DNA from: Roseivirga pacifica
Lineage (GTDB): Bacteria; Bacteroidota; Bacteroidia; Cytophagales; Cyclobacteriaceae
Reading direction: 5' to 3'
Length of the DNA stretch: 64,000 bases
NCBI RefSeq assembly: GCF_900111145.1
Contig: NZ_FOIR01000004.1
Location: 186,001-250,000 of the forward strand
Within the stretch, counting starts at the first letter, position 1. The number at the start of each line of letters is the position of its first letter. The position numbers and the translations under genes were made by a program. This document shows, piece by piece, positions 51,208-60,361 of this stretch. The notes below the pieces were generated by a model. That model saw only the letters and a list, made by a program, of their open reading frames with translations. It did no database searches and was not told the DNA's origin.

Positions 51208-53600
51208 TCCCTTAAAGCCTCCACGGGGTTTCGTACCGCAGCACGGTAAGTTCTGTACCCAACGGTGAGTCCGGCTACAAGCAACATCAGCACCAAGGCA
51301 ATTACAAAGGTGAAGATATTGATGGAAATGTGGTAGGCGAAATCGTTTAGCCAGCCATTCATTACATAGTACGCAATGGGTGAGGCAATTAGAAAGGCTA
51401 CGAGTAATAGCAAGGCAAAATCTTTGGACAAAAGCGCCAATATACGCCCAACCGAAGCCCCAAGCACCTTGCGCACGCCAACTTCTTTAATGCGATGTTG
51501 CACCTTATGGGCAGCCAAACCGTAAAGCCCTAAGCAAGCAATTACTATGGCCAAAGCAGTAAACCAATTAGCCAATTCGGCCGTTCTGGTTTCCGTTTGG
51601 TAGGCCCTATCAAATACATCATCGAAGTAGTTATAATCAAAAGGATATTTAGGGTTGAAGCTTAAGTACTTGGCTTCAATTGCCTTGAGCGTTCTGTCCA
51701 GATCGCCCTCAATTTTCACAGAAATTCTCGACTGTTCATCGTTAAAGAAAATTTGGCTTGGCTCAATAGCAAGATGTACCGAATGCTGATGAAAGTCCTT
51801 TAACACTCCCACAACTCTACCGGTGTCGCCATACCAAGTGCGTACCATTTCCTTGCCAATCGGGTCGTCCCAGCCAATGGCTTTGGCAGCGGCTTCGTTA
51901 ATCAAAATTCCTTTCTTGTCAGCAGCAATATTAGGGTCGAAATTCCTTCCTGCCACCAACTCTAATCCATAAAGATCTACATAATTATAGTCTGCCGTAT
52001 TCACATAAATACGTACTCTTTCGCCATCTTCTGGCATGCCAGGCCACCTAGCCGATGTGCTGGAAGAGATATTGTTTGGCAGGGAATTAGAAGCAGCCAC
52101 GGAAACCACCCCAGGAATAGTTTTGATTTCATCTTTAAAAGCGCCAATCTGATCTCTCAAGCCTTGGTCGCGAACAGAAAAGATCACAATCTGATCTCTA
52201 TCGAAACCAACATCCATGGTTTGAATGTAGCTAAGCTGTCGAGAAAGTACAGTTGCACCCAAAATGAGTATCCCCGAAATAGTGAACTGAAATATCACTA
52301 GGGCATTTCGGAACATTGCATTGCTTTTGCTTACCGTTCCTTTTCCTTTTAAAGAAGCTATTGGCTTAAATCTAGCCAAAAGTACAGCAGGGTATATACC
52401 GGCCAGCAATGTCATGCTTCCGCCCAAAATCAAAAGCACCAGCCAAGGCTGAACTGTGGCAAAATCGACAGCCAAAGGCTTATCAATAAATGTGGCAAAA
52501 GAAGGCAAAATGAGCAATAACGAAAATGTTGCAATAGCCAATGAAGTAAAAACTAACACGCTTGATTCGACTAAAAACTGACTAAGCAGCGATTTCTTTT
52601 GCGCTCCAATCACCTTCCTAATGCCTATCTCTTTGGTTTTATTTATTACCCTAGCAGTTGCTAGGTTTACATAGTTTACGCCCGCAATAATCAGAATCAT
52701 AAAGGCAATCCCCAAGTAGATCAGCAAGTTCTGCTTGTTAGCACTTGGCGCTATATCAAAGTTCACATTGCTTGTAAAATGCATATCGGCCAAAGGCTGA
52801 ATAATGTAGTTCGATTCTTGTCCGTCCTCATCAATTGGATCATCGGCATATTTGGCACGAATTTGCGGCATCTTTTCTTGCAAACCCTCAAAGCTATTGC
52901 CGGTCGCCAACAGGCCAAAAGCATAGTAAGAGCTGTTGTTCCAGCTCTGCGAATCGTCTCTGTTCAACTCCATTACCCCTTGAAAATCGGCCGCCAGCTG
53001 AATGGTGAAGTGAGAATTCTCTGGCATGTCTTCGAACACCGCAGTTACCTGCATAAAAAACTGCTTACCGCTCCACTCCTCTCCATACTTTAATGTCTGC
53101 CCAAGGGCATCAATTGTCCCGAAATACTTCATAGCAGTGGTTCGAGAAATGGCAACAGACTCTCTACCTGTTAAAGGACTATTGGGGTCTCCTTTTAAAA
53201 TCTCCAAACTGAAGATTTCGAAAAAATCAGGATCCACTCCATGTAAGTTACTTTCTATAAAAAACTCATCGCCTACCTCTATCAAGGCGTTTTGCCTGCG
53301 CAATACGCGTGCGGCAGCCTCCACTTCGGGAAACTCCGCCTTCATGGCAGTGGGCAGCGGAGCAGGAACTACAGCAAACTGATCCGTTCCTTGGTACACA
53401 TTACCGTCATCGCGCTTGTATACTCTAAAAATGCGATCCTTCTTTTCATGATAACCATCGTAGCTCAACTCATAGGTTACGTAGCGGGTTATAAGCATAA
53501 ATACCAGCATGCCAGAAGCTAGGCCGAGGATGTTGAGCAGACTGTAAGATTTGTTTTTGCGAAGTGAACGCAGGGCGGTTTTGAGGTAATTGCGGAACAT
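51201..53600 (-). CDS. MacB/FtsX-type ABC transporter permease without partner ATPase
   Basis: A 799-residue protein. The N-terminus MFRNYLKTALRSLRKNKSYSLLNILGLASGMLVFMLI is the usual MacB start. Two periplasmic MacB_PCD-like domains (about 50-245 and 470-640) alternate with two FtsX domains (helices near 285-405 and 670-790). The TARVINKTKEIGIRKVIGAQKKSLLSQF and AHKVQHRIKEVGVRKVLGAS motifs are the coupling helices for an ATPase. No ATP-binding gene is adjacent, as is common for this paralogous group in Bacteroidota. It may export a peptide or lipid, or act in stress signalling. Confidence 0.88.
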   Translation of the reverse strand: MFRNYLKTALRSLRKNKSYSLLNILGLASGMLVFMLITRYVTYELSYDGYHEKKDRIFRVYKRDDGNVYQGTDQFAVVPAPLPTAMKAEFPEVEAAARVLRRQNALIEVGDEFFIESNLHGVDPDFFEIFSLEILKGDPNSPLTGRESVAISRTTAMKYFGTIDALGQTLKYGEEWSGKQFFMQVTAVFEDMPENSHFTIQLAADFQGVMELNRDDSQSWNNSSYYAFGLLATGNSFEGLQEKMPQIRAKYADDPIDEDGQESNYIIQPLADMHFTSNVNFDIAPSANKQNLLIYLGIAFMILIIAGVNYVNLATARVINKTKEIGIRKVIGAQKKSLLSQFLVESSVLVFTSLAIATFSLLLILPSFATFIDKPLAVDFATVQPWLVLLILGGSMTLLAGIYPAVLLARFKPIASLKGKGTVSKSNAMFRNALVIFQFTISGILILGATVLSRQLSYIQTMDVGFDRDQIVIFSVRDQGLRDQIGAFKDEIKTIPGVVSVAASNSLPNNISSSTSARWPGMPEDGERVRIYVNTADYNYVDLYGLELVAGRNFDPNIAADKKGILINEAAAKAIGWDDPIGKEMVRTWYGDTGRVVGVLKDFHQHSVHLAIEPSQIFFNDEQSRISVKIEGDLDRTLKAIEAKYLSFNPKYPFDYNYFDDVFDRAYQTETRTAELANWFTALAIVIACLGLYGLAAHKVQHRIKEVGVRKVLGASVGRILALLSKDFALLLLVAFLIASPIAYYVMNGWLNDFAYHISINIFTFVIALVLMLLVAGLTVGYRTYRAAVRNPVEALREE

Positions 53601-53627
53601 AGTTTGAGTTTTTAGTGCATAAGAGAC

Positions 53628-53688
53628 AGTTCAACTTAAAGACTGTTGCATGGATGGTTCATTACAGTAGAAAGTTTTAATTTGAACT
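53628..53688. promoter_or_regulatory. imperfect inverted repeat in a divergent promoter region
   Basis: AGTTCAACTTAAA (53628-53640) faces TTTTAATTTGAACT (53675-53688), with ACTGT and ACAGT inside the arms. It lies between the divergently transcribed permease and glycosyltransferase genes, so it could be a shared operator or a structured leader. Confidence 0.3.
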
Positions 53689-53723
53689 ATCAAAAACTAG
53701 CCCTACCCTCAGAAAGAAACCTT

Positions 53724-54980
53724 ATGAAATTTTTGCTAATAGCCCTTGGCACTCGTGGCGACATTGAGCCATTTTTAGCGGTGGGCGAAATGCTTGCTAA
53801 CCGAGGACATGATGTAACCGGTGTTTTTCCGCAGCAGTTTGAACAGATAACGCTCGACTCTAGCATGGAATTTATTCCTATGACAGCCGAGTTTCTCGAT
53901 ATGATTGAAGGCGAAGTAGGTAAACAAGCATTAGGCGGAAAAGGCAACTTTGTTCAAAAATTCAAAGCCTATTACAAACTATACAAAGCTTCAAAAGAGA
54001 TTAACAGAACCATTTTCAAACAACAGTTCGAAGCGATAGAGGCTTTGCAACCCGATAAGATCATTCACAGCATTAAAGCAACCATTCCTGTTCATTGGGG
54101 AGTAGATAGACCAGGAAAAAGCATAATACTCAGCCCCATTCCCTGTGTAGTTCACCCTATAAAGGGTCGCTCTTCAATGGCTTTTCGAGGGAAAGATTTA
54201 GGCAAGCTTCTAAACAAGTGGAGCTATAAATTCACTACTTATGCTACGGTAAAAAACCTTAGGTTTTATCTAACCAAGCTTTTGCATATTGAAGCCAATA
54301 ACGACCAAAAAACGCTTAAATCAGCCATGCAAAATGAGCCGGCAATCTTTACGGTTTCGCCTAGCTTAATCAATACACAAGGTCTCCCTAAACAAGTAGC
54401 GTTTCTTGGTTATCAGGAAAGAAACAAGACTAGAACTTGGCAGCCTGACGAAGCGCTAAAACATTTTCTTGAGAAAAATCAGAAGTTCATTTTCCTGACC
54501 TTTGGTAGCATGAGCAACCCAGAACCAGTACAAAAAACCAAAGTGATGATGGATATTTTCCAGCAACTGGGCATTCCTGCAATCATCAATACTGCGGGCG
54601 GTGGCTTGATTGAACCATCAGATTATAATAAGTCTCAATTCTACTTTACCAGCAACATTCCTTACGACTGGATTTTACCAAAAACGCACGCTATCATACA
54701 TCATGGTGGAAGTGGCACCACCCACCTTGGGCTAAAGTACGGCTGTGCCTCAATGATAATACCGCATATAATCGATCAGTTTTTCTGGAACAATGTGCTC
54801 TCTGATCTAGGCGTTGGTCCAAAAGGCATTAAAATCGGAAGTATTAGCCAAAGCAACCTGGAGCCACTCGTAAACTCACTTTGGACTAATATTGATTTTA
54901 AGCAAGCAGCTTCTTCCATTGCACAAAAAATGGCCAAAGAGGACTTTCAGGAAGAATTAATGCAAATACTGGAAGCCTAA
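53724..54980 (+). CDS. UGT-like (GT1-family) glycosyltransferase
   Basis: A 418-residue GT-B enzyme from ATG 53724 (MKFLLIALGTRGDIEPFLAVGEML, the acceptor-side glycine loop); the longer frame to 53646 adds an unrelated tail. The C-terminal donor site is IIHHGGSGTTHLGLKYG (about 333-349) followed by IDQFFWN. It resembles sterol- or macrolide-type glycosyltransferases, adding a nucleotide sugar to a lipid or small molecule. The acceptor is unknown. Its stop overlaps that of the convergent patatin. Confidence 0.85.
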   Translation: MKFLLIALGTRGDIEPFLAVGEMLANRGHDVTGVFPQQFEQITLDSSMEFIPMTAEFLDMIEGEVGKQALGGKGNFVQKFKAYYKLYKASKEINRTIFKQQFEAIEALQPDKIIHSIKATIPVHWGVDRPGKSIILSPIPCVVHPIKGRSSMAFRGKDLGKLLNKWSYKFTTYATVKNLRFYLTKLLHIEANNDQKTLKSAMQNEPAIFTVSPSLINTQGLPKQVAFLGYQERNKTRTWQPDEALKHFLEKNQKFIFLTFGSMSNPEPVQKTKVMMDIFQQLGIPAIINTAGGGLIEPSDYNKSQFYFTSNIPYDWILPKTHAIIHHGGSGTTHLGLKYGCASMIIPHIIDQFFWNNVLSDLGVGPKGIKIGSISQSNLEPLVNSLWTNIDFKQAASSIAQKMAKEDFQEELMQILEA

Positions 54981-55801
54981 TACGGCATGTATTTGTGGTC
55001 TATATAGCGGAAGAAAAAACGTTCTAAAAAATGCTTTTTTAGCCTGAACTGTTTCGGATGTGCCACAAACTCATACCCAGCTTTTCGGCCTATTTCATAA
55101 TATTCGCCAGTACTGCTAAAATCCAGCACACTGCCATGCGGTAGTTCAGGCTCAAGCCAATAGTCGCAATACATTTTATAGCGCTTTACGTTTTGGCGAA
55201 TCACCAGGGAAAAAACTTTATCGGCCAAGGTTTTCAGACTTTCGGCCTTTTCAGGAATGGCATAATTATTTACATGCACACCTATAATTTTATCCACCTT
55301 CTCTACCAACTCATTAGCGGGCAAATTATTCAGCAAACCGCCATCTACACATTGCTTACCGTCTATTTCCGTAGCCTTAAAAAACACAGGAATAGAACAT
55401 GAAGCCACTACAGCCTGATGTAAATCGCCACTGCTAATGGGCAGGTAATCGTCAGAACCCAAATCGGTGGTAACTACAGTCAAAGGTATGTTCAGCTCTT
55501 CAAATGTCTTGGGTACATACTTTTCGAGTAGCTTATACAGGCCTGTCATTTCCATTAAACCTTTTCTGTTGAAGCCCAAGCGCGCCATGCTAAACAGCGA
55601 CTGACTACTGATTATTTCGAGCATTTTTCGGGGCGGCACACCAGCAGCATAAAAGGCGCCAATTACAGCGCCAATACTTGTTCCCGAAAGGGCTTTTATT
55701 TGGTCGTTATGCGGCTCCAATGCCTCGAGCACACCAATATGTAAAGCACCACGTACACCACCGCCACTCAAGGCCAAACCAAGCGTTTTGTTCTTCAACA
55801 T
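54977..55801 (-). CDS. patatin-like phospholipase
   Basis: A 274-residue lipid acyl hydrolase of the RssA type. The oxyanion loop is SGGGVRGALHIG (12-23), the nucleophile is S42 in GTSIG, and the catalytic aspartate is in DGGLLNN (about 152-158). No signal peptide is seen, so it is probably cytoplasmic or membrane-associated. Confidence 0.9.
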   Translation of the reverse strand: MLKNKTLGLALSGGGVRGALHIGVLEALEPHNDQIKALSGTSIGAVIGAFYAAGVPPRKMLEIISSQSLFSMARLGFNRKGLMEMTGLYKLLEKYVPKTFEELNIPLTVVTTDLGSDDYLPISSGDLHQAVVASCSIPVFFKATEIDGKQCVDGGLLNNLPANELVEKVDKIIGVHVNNYAIPEKAESLKTLADKVFSLVIRQNVKRYKMYCDYWLEPELPHGSVLDFSSTGEYYEIGRKAGYEFVAHPKQFRLKKHFLERFFFRYIDHKYMPY

Positions 55802-55859
55802 ACTACCTAAGATATAGGCTGTAGTTCGGACTGCAAAGTGGCGACTGAGTTTATTATTT

Positions 55860-56441
55860 TTAAACTACCTCGAGTTCCTGCAGTTTCTTTTTCATATCCA
55901 AAAGGCGTTGCTTTTGGCTAACGTAAAAAGTTTTATGCTCCCATTTTGCCAGAAAATAAACCACCACAAAAAAGGCAATCACAATAATGGTTTTAGGAAT
56001 ATCGGCAGTAGTACTATAAGTACTTAGCACAGTAAAGCCAGCCACAATAAAGAAAAACCACCGACCCGATTGCGACAACCGCACCTGATAGTTTGCGTGA
56101 GCAATGGCCTCTTCCAATTCACCCAAAATAGAATTATCGAAAGTATTATTCCATTTCAGTCTTTTGCTTCTGTTTACCAAAACATAAGTTGCCATGACCA
56201 ACATTAACACTGCCATAATTAGCGAAGTCACCTCATACTTACCAGTAAAAACATTCACTGCCACTATGGCTAAACCCGATAAGCCCAAAGCACCTGCTAA
56301 GGCCTTTTCAGTATAGCTAGCGATATTTTTCGCCTTGTTTTTTCTCTTACTCACACGTTGCTGTAATGCGTCCTGATCAATCGCGTACATTGGCTGATTG
56401 GTCTGGTTGTCCCATATCTTTTTCATTTCTTCAAACTCCAT
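55860..56441 (-). CDS. membrane protein partner of the ECF sigma factor
   Basis: A 193-residue protein with a soluble N-terminus (MEFEEMKKIWDNQTNQPMY) and two pairs of helices (about 46-86 and 127-163), ending in a charged helix. The opening EMKKIWDNQ is shared by many Bacteroidota proteins encoded directly after sigma-70 genes. It lacks a ZAS zinc anti-sigma motif. It starts one base after the sigma factor stop, so an anti-sigma role is inferred from position only. Confidence 0.6.
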   Translation of the reverse strand: MEFEEMKKIWDNQTNQPMYAIDQDALQQRVSKRKNKAKNIASYTEKALAGALGLSGLAIVAVNVFTGKYEVTSLIMAVLMLVMATYVLVNRSKRLKWNNTFDNSILGELEEAIAHANYQVRLSQSGRWFFFIVAGFTVLSTYSTTADIPKTIIVIAFFVVVYFLAKWEHKTFYVSQKQRLLDMKKKLQELEVV

Positions 56442-56442
56442 T

Positions 56443-56940
56443 TTAATTCAACTTTTTCGACATTGCTGTCAGTTTTTCTTTGATCCGATTCACCTTCACG
56501 CCTACGTAGTTCTCCGAAATCCCTACAACCTCTCCTATCTCTTTATAGCTAAAACCATCAAACATCATCAGGCAAATTGAGCGATCGGTTTGCTCCAACT
56601 CATGGATTTGCTCATAAAGCCAATTCAGCCTTGAGTTATCTGCCGGGGCTTGTTGATACAGCAGCCTCGAAAACTCTTCCTTATGTTCCTCGGCAGGTCT
56701 TCGTTGTTCCTTGGTGCTCCATTTAATTGCTTGATTGAGTGCTAGCCGATAAATCCACGTGCTCACTTTACTCTCTGCCTTAAACTTTGGCACCGAACGC
56801 CATAGCTGCACCGAAATCTCCTGAAACAGGTCTTCTTGGTCTTCAGCGCTTTGAGCAAAAGATCTAATTACCTTAAAAAGGATCCCCTTGTGCTCATTTA
56901 GCCACTCTTGAAATATTTGCGATTGTTGTTCTTCGGTCAT
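56443..56940 (-). CDS. ECF RNA polymerase sigma factor
   Basis: A 165-residue sigma-70 family protein. Region 2 includes EDQEDLFQEISVQLWRSVPKF (about 32-52), the -10 recognition helix YRLALNQAIKW follows, and region 4 has the helix-turn-helix MMFDGFSYKEIGEVVGISENYVGVKVNRIKEKL (about 127-160). It is of the Bacteroidota RNA polymerase ECF type. Its partner gene is next in line. Confidence 0.92.
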   Translation of the reverse strand: MTEEQQSQIFQEWLNEHKGILFKVIRSFAQSAEDQEDLFQEISVQLWRSVPKFKAESKVSTWIYRLALNQAIKWSTKEQRRPAEEHKEEFSRLLYQQAPADNSRLNWLYEQIHELEQTDRSICLMMFDGFSYKEIGEVVGISENYVGVKVNRIKEKLTAMSKKLN

Positions 56941-57098
56941 TTAAATGAATCGTCAACCAATTAGTACCTCTAGCCAAAGCATTTCTTACAAACTCCGAAT
57001 ATTTTTTTCAAAAAGTCTCAAAACCTTACTAAAGCGACCAGTAGCAAGCCATAACTCATTAACTGCATTTTCTTGTGTTCAAAAAACACAATTAAATT

Positions 57099-57132
57099 AT
57101 TATCATTAATTCATGATATATTATCATTAATT
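57099..57132. repeat. 13-base direct repeat, 21-base period, upstream of a sensor kinase
   Basis: ATTATCATTAATT occurs at 57099-57111 and again at 57120-57132, two helical turns apart, with ATGAT between. Same-face placement 73 bases upstream of the kinase start fits a dimeric or cooperative regulator site, but the region is very AT-rich. The whole 56941-57204 gap holds no gene. Confidence 0.35.
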
Positions 57133-57204
57133 AACAATTGTCGCAGACTCGACATTTTATATTTTAATTTTTAACTTAGAATACCAACAACCAAATATAT
57201 CACC

Positions 57205-58257
57205 GTGCGCACATACACTTTTTTATCTCACTTGCCACTTCTTAGCAAGCGTTTCCCCCTTAAAATCTTATTTGTCGCATTTGTTGGAATACATATTCCC
57301 TTGTTTGCGATTATCGGATATCTTCTAATTAGTAGGTTCCCCATAGATGCTGCAAAAACCATTGGCCTACTAACTTTGGTCTTTACTTTATTGGCCACAG
57401 GCATTACGCTCTTCCTGCTAAACAAGCTACTTAAACCCGTTATGATTGCTAAAAATGCGCTTAACGACTACATAGCTTTTTCCAAAACGCCCGATTTACC
57501 CCTAACGTTTGAAGACGAGGCTGGAGTGCTAATGGCCGATGTGCAACAAGCCATAAATGAATTAGAAAAGTATGAAGAAGAACGGCAAAACGTACTCCAT
57601 GTACTTTCGCACGACTTACAAAGTCCGGTAAGAACAGCTATGGGCGCATTGGCACTGCTTGAAGATGAAACAGACCCCGAACAGCGAAAAGAGCTGGAAG
57701 GAATGCTGAAAGAAACACTCGACAAACAACTAAAACAGCTACGCTATTACCTGCAACTGCTAAAAGAACAAAAGTTGAACAGCGAGCTAGACGCTGAAAA
57801 AGTCAGCATTCCAGTACCGATTTTGATTGGTGAAGTGGCCAAAGACCTACACATGCAAATGAAGGCAAAGGGAATTGATTTGACGATTGGTGGTTTTGAA
57901 GGGTCCTTGGCACTACCAAAACACAGCCTGCAACGGGTATTAAAAAATGTGCTCGACAATGCCATTAAATACTCCAATGTTGGCGGAAATATTGAGATAT
58001 CAGCCATAAAAGAGGAGCATACCCTGAAAATCGCTGTTAAAGACTATGGTGTTGGCTTCAACGAATCTTGCGCCAAGGCAATATTCGCCTACAACTCTCC
58101 TTTGCAGCGACTGGGAACTTCGAACGAGCCTTCAACTGGCATTGGCATGTACCTATGCAAAAACATGATGCGCAGAATAGGTGGAGAAATTAGTGCTACG
58201 AGTGAAGGCAAAGGTAAAGGGGCTACTTTTACCATTATTTACACTACCAGAAGCTAA
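57205..58257 (+). CDS. orphan sensor histidine kinase
   Basis: A 350-residue kinase starting at GTG 57205. Two helices (about 19-41 and 50-70) enclose almost no periplasmic loop, so sensing is probably membrane or cytoplasmic. A HAMP-like linker (about 72-125) leads to HisKA with phospho-acceptor H in VLHVLSHDLQSPVRTAM (about residue 135), then HATPase motifs VLDNAIKYS, DYGVGF and TGIGMYLCKNMM. No response regulator is adjacent. Confidence 0.85.
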   Translation: MRTYTFLSHLPLLSKRFPLKILFVAFVGIHIPLFAIIGYLLISRFPIDAAKTIGLLTLVFTLLATGITLFLLNKLLKPVMIAKNALNDYIAFSKTPDLPLTFEDEAGVLMADVQQAINELEKYEEERQNVLHVLSHDLQSPVRTAMGALALLEDETDPEQRKELEGMLKETLDKQLKQLRYYLQLLKEQKLNSELDAEKVSIPVPILIGEVAKDLHMQMKAKGIDLTIGGFEGSLALPKHSLQRVLKNVLDNAIKYSNVGGNIEISAIKEEHTLKIAVKDYGVGFNESCAKAIFAYNSPLQRLGTSNEPSTGIGMYLCKNMMRRIGGEISATSEGKGKGATFTIIYTTRS

Positions 58258-58318
58258 GGTAAAATACTGTAAGGTTTAGCTGCCATATTCCAGTATATTG
58301 GCCCAAACCTTTATACCG

Positions 58319-59743
58319 ATGAAGAACTCACTACTGCTGATAGTTGTACTTTTTGCTGTCTATTCTTGCCAAACAACTACCACCAAAACACCTTCAAAAC
58401 CCAATGTAATCATCATTTTTACAGATGATCAGGGCTATCAGGATGTAGGTAGCTATGGCGCTGTTGGTTTTAAAACACCAAACCTAGACCAAATGGCTGC
58501 GGAAGGCATTCGCCTGACCGATTTTTATGCTGCGCAAGCGGTTTGCTCGGCTTCGCGTGCAGGGCTGCTTACTGGCTGCTACCCTAACCGATTGGGTATT
58601 CATGGGGCTTTTATGCCCAATAGCCCCAAAGGTTTGAACCCGGAAGAAACCACCATTGCCGAAATGTTGAAAACAGAAGGCTACAAAACAGCCATTTATG
58701 GCAAATGGCATTTGGGCGATGCGCCTGAATTTCTTCCAACCAAACAAGGATTTGATGAATACTTCGGCATCCCGTTTTCAAATGACATGTGGCCTTACCA
58801 TCCGCAACAAGGCACTATTTTCAACTTTGGGCCACTACCACTTTATGAAAACGAAAACATTATTGACACCCTCACGGATCAGTCGAACTTAACCACTCAA
58901 ATTACAGAACGCAGCATTCAGTTTATTCAGGAAAACAAATCAGAGCCCTTCTTTCTTTATGTGGCTCATCCGCAACCACACGTACCGCTTTTTGTTAGCG
59001 ACAAGTTTAAAGGCAAGTCGGAACGTGGGCTTTACGGGGATGTAATTATGGAAATTGACTGGTCGGTTGGTGAGATTTTGAAAACCCTTAAGCAAGAAGG
59101 AATTGATGAAAACACTATGGTAATCTTCACTTCAGACAATGGACCTTGGTTGGCCTATGGCGAGCATTCGGGCAGCGCACTACCACTTCGCGAAGGCAAG
59201 GGCACAGCACTAGAAGGTGGCCAAAGAGAACCTGCAATTATTCGCTATCCGGGTAAAATTAACCCCGGCAGAACACTGCAAACACCTATGATGAACATTG
59301 ACATTTTGCCAACCATAGCTGAATTAACAGGTGCACAGCTTCCTGCAAAAAATATAGATGGTAAAAGTGTTTGGAAAATCTGGACCGGAGAAAGTAATGA
59401 GAGTCCACAAGAGGCCTATTATTTTTATTACCATGTAAACGAATTACAAGGCGTGCGTTACAAAAACTGGAAGATGTATTTTCCGCATAAATACAGGACC
59501 CTAGGTGGTCGCGAAGGTGGCAAAGGTGGCCTCCCAGCTGATTACGAATACTTGACTTTCGATGAAATAGCACTTTACGACCTTTCTAAAGATATAAGCG
59601 AAACCAACAATGTGGCCAACGAACATCCCGATGTTGTTGAAGAGATAAAAGCACTTGCCAACGGCATGCGCAACAAACTTGGCGATGCACTTACCAATGT
59701 GGAAGGCACTGAAAACAGGGCGCCTGGAATGATCCATAAATAG
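58319..59743 (+). CDS. lipoprotein sulfatase (Cys-type arylsulfatase family)
   Basis: A 474-residue exported sulfatase from ATG 58319, with a lipoprotein signal (MKNSLLLIVVLFAVYSC, C17). The formylglycine motif is C76-S-A-S-R80, followed by AGLLTGCYPNRLGIHGA. Metal residues occur in FTDDQGYQDVG (34-44) and FTSDNGPW, and GKWHLG is the conserved lysine/histidine segment. It needs oxidation of C76 to formylglycine. It probably removes sulfate from algal or host polysaccharides. No sugar-degradation locus surrounds it. The TTG frame at 58298 is rejected as start because it precedes the signal. Confidence 0.92.
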   Translation: MKNSLLLIVVLFAVYSCQTTTTKTPSKPNVIIIFTDDQGYQDVGSYGAVGFKTPNLDQMAAEGIRLTDFYAAQAVCSASRAGLLTGCYPNRLGIHGAFMPNSPKGLNPEETTIAEMLKTEGYKTAIYGKWHLGDAPEFLPTKQGFDEYFGIPFSNDMWPYHPQQGTIFNFGPLPLYENENIIDTLTDQSNLTTQITERSIQFIQENKSEPFFLYVAHPQPHVPLFVSDKFKGKSERGLYGDVIMEIDWSVGEILKTLKQEGIDENTMVIFTSDNGPWLAYGEHSGSALPLREGKGTALEGGQREPAIIRYPGKINPGRTLQTPMMNIDILPTIAELTGAQLPAKNIDGKSVWKIWTGESNESPQEAYYFYYHVNELQGVRYKNWKMYFPHKYRTLGGREGGKGGLPADYEYLTFDEIALYDLSKDISETNNVANEHPDVVEEIKALANGMRNKLGDALTNVEGTENRAPGMIHK

Positions 59744-59806
59744 CACCGTTCAAAGGATAATCAGGCGCAGCCTTGTGTGGCAATATGTGCTTGGTAACTT
59801 TAATAC

Positions 59807-60295
59807 ATGGAATGCCGAATTGAGACCATGCCCGAAACGAAATTTGTTGGGCAAAAAGCGTTAATGTCGTTAACGGACAATAAAACCGTAGCTATTTGGC
59901 GCAACTTTATGCCTAAACGCAGCGAGATCCAAAACCAGCTAGGTACTGAGCTTTACTCAATAGAAGTTTACAGTAGCGATTACTTTAAGGGTTTTGACCC
60001 TGCAAAGAGGTTTGAGAAATGGGCAGCAGTGGCTGTTGAAAGCTTAGATGGTCAGCCCGAAGAAATGCATCACTTGGTAATTCCTGAAGGAAATTATGCT
60101 GTTTTTGCCTACAAGGGCTCTTCTGCCGAGGCCGGTAAAGCATACCAATACATTTTTAGAGAATGGCTGCCCTCCTCAGAATACGAGCTAGACCACAGAC
60201 CTCACTTTGCAGTAATGGGAGAGAAGTACAAAAACAATGACCCTGAATCCGAAGAAGAGCTTTGGGTACCGGTGAAGGACAAGACAACTAGCTAG
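59807..60295 (+). CDS. GyrI-like small-molecule-binding domain protein
   Basis: A 162-residue stand-alone GyrI-like (AraC effector-binding) domain: CRIETMPETKFVGQKALMSL at the start, FEKWAAVAVE in the middle, MHHLVIPEGNYAVFAYKGSS (about 86-105) and IFREWLPSSEYELDHRPHFAVMGEKYK at the end. Such domains bind hydrophobic small molecules or DNA gyrase, or hydrolyse toxins. No DNA-binding domain is present. The start could also be the ATG at 59828. Confidence 0.82.
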   Translation: MECRIETMPETKFVGQKALMSLTDNKTVAIWRNFMPKRSEIQNQLGTELYSIEVYSSDYFKGFDPAKRFEKWAAVAVESLDGQPEEMHHLVIPEGNYAVFAYKGSSAEAGKAYQYIFREWLPSSEYELDHRPHFAVMGEKYKNNDPESEEELWVPVKDKTTS

Positions 60296-60361
60296 GTTGT
60301 TAAACTCTAACTCTTTTTGAGTATAATTGATTTATTAATTCACACACAATTAGTTCCAACA

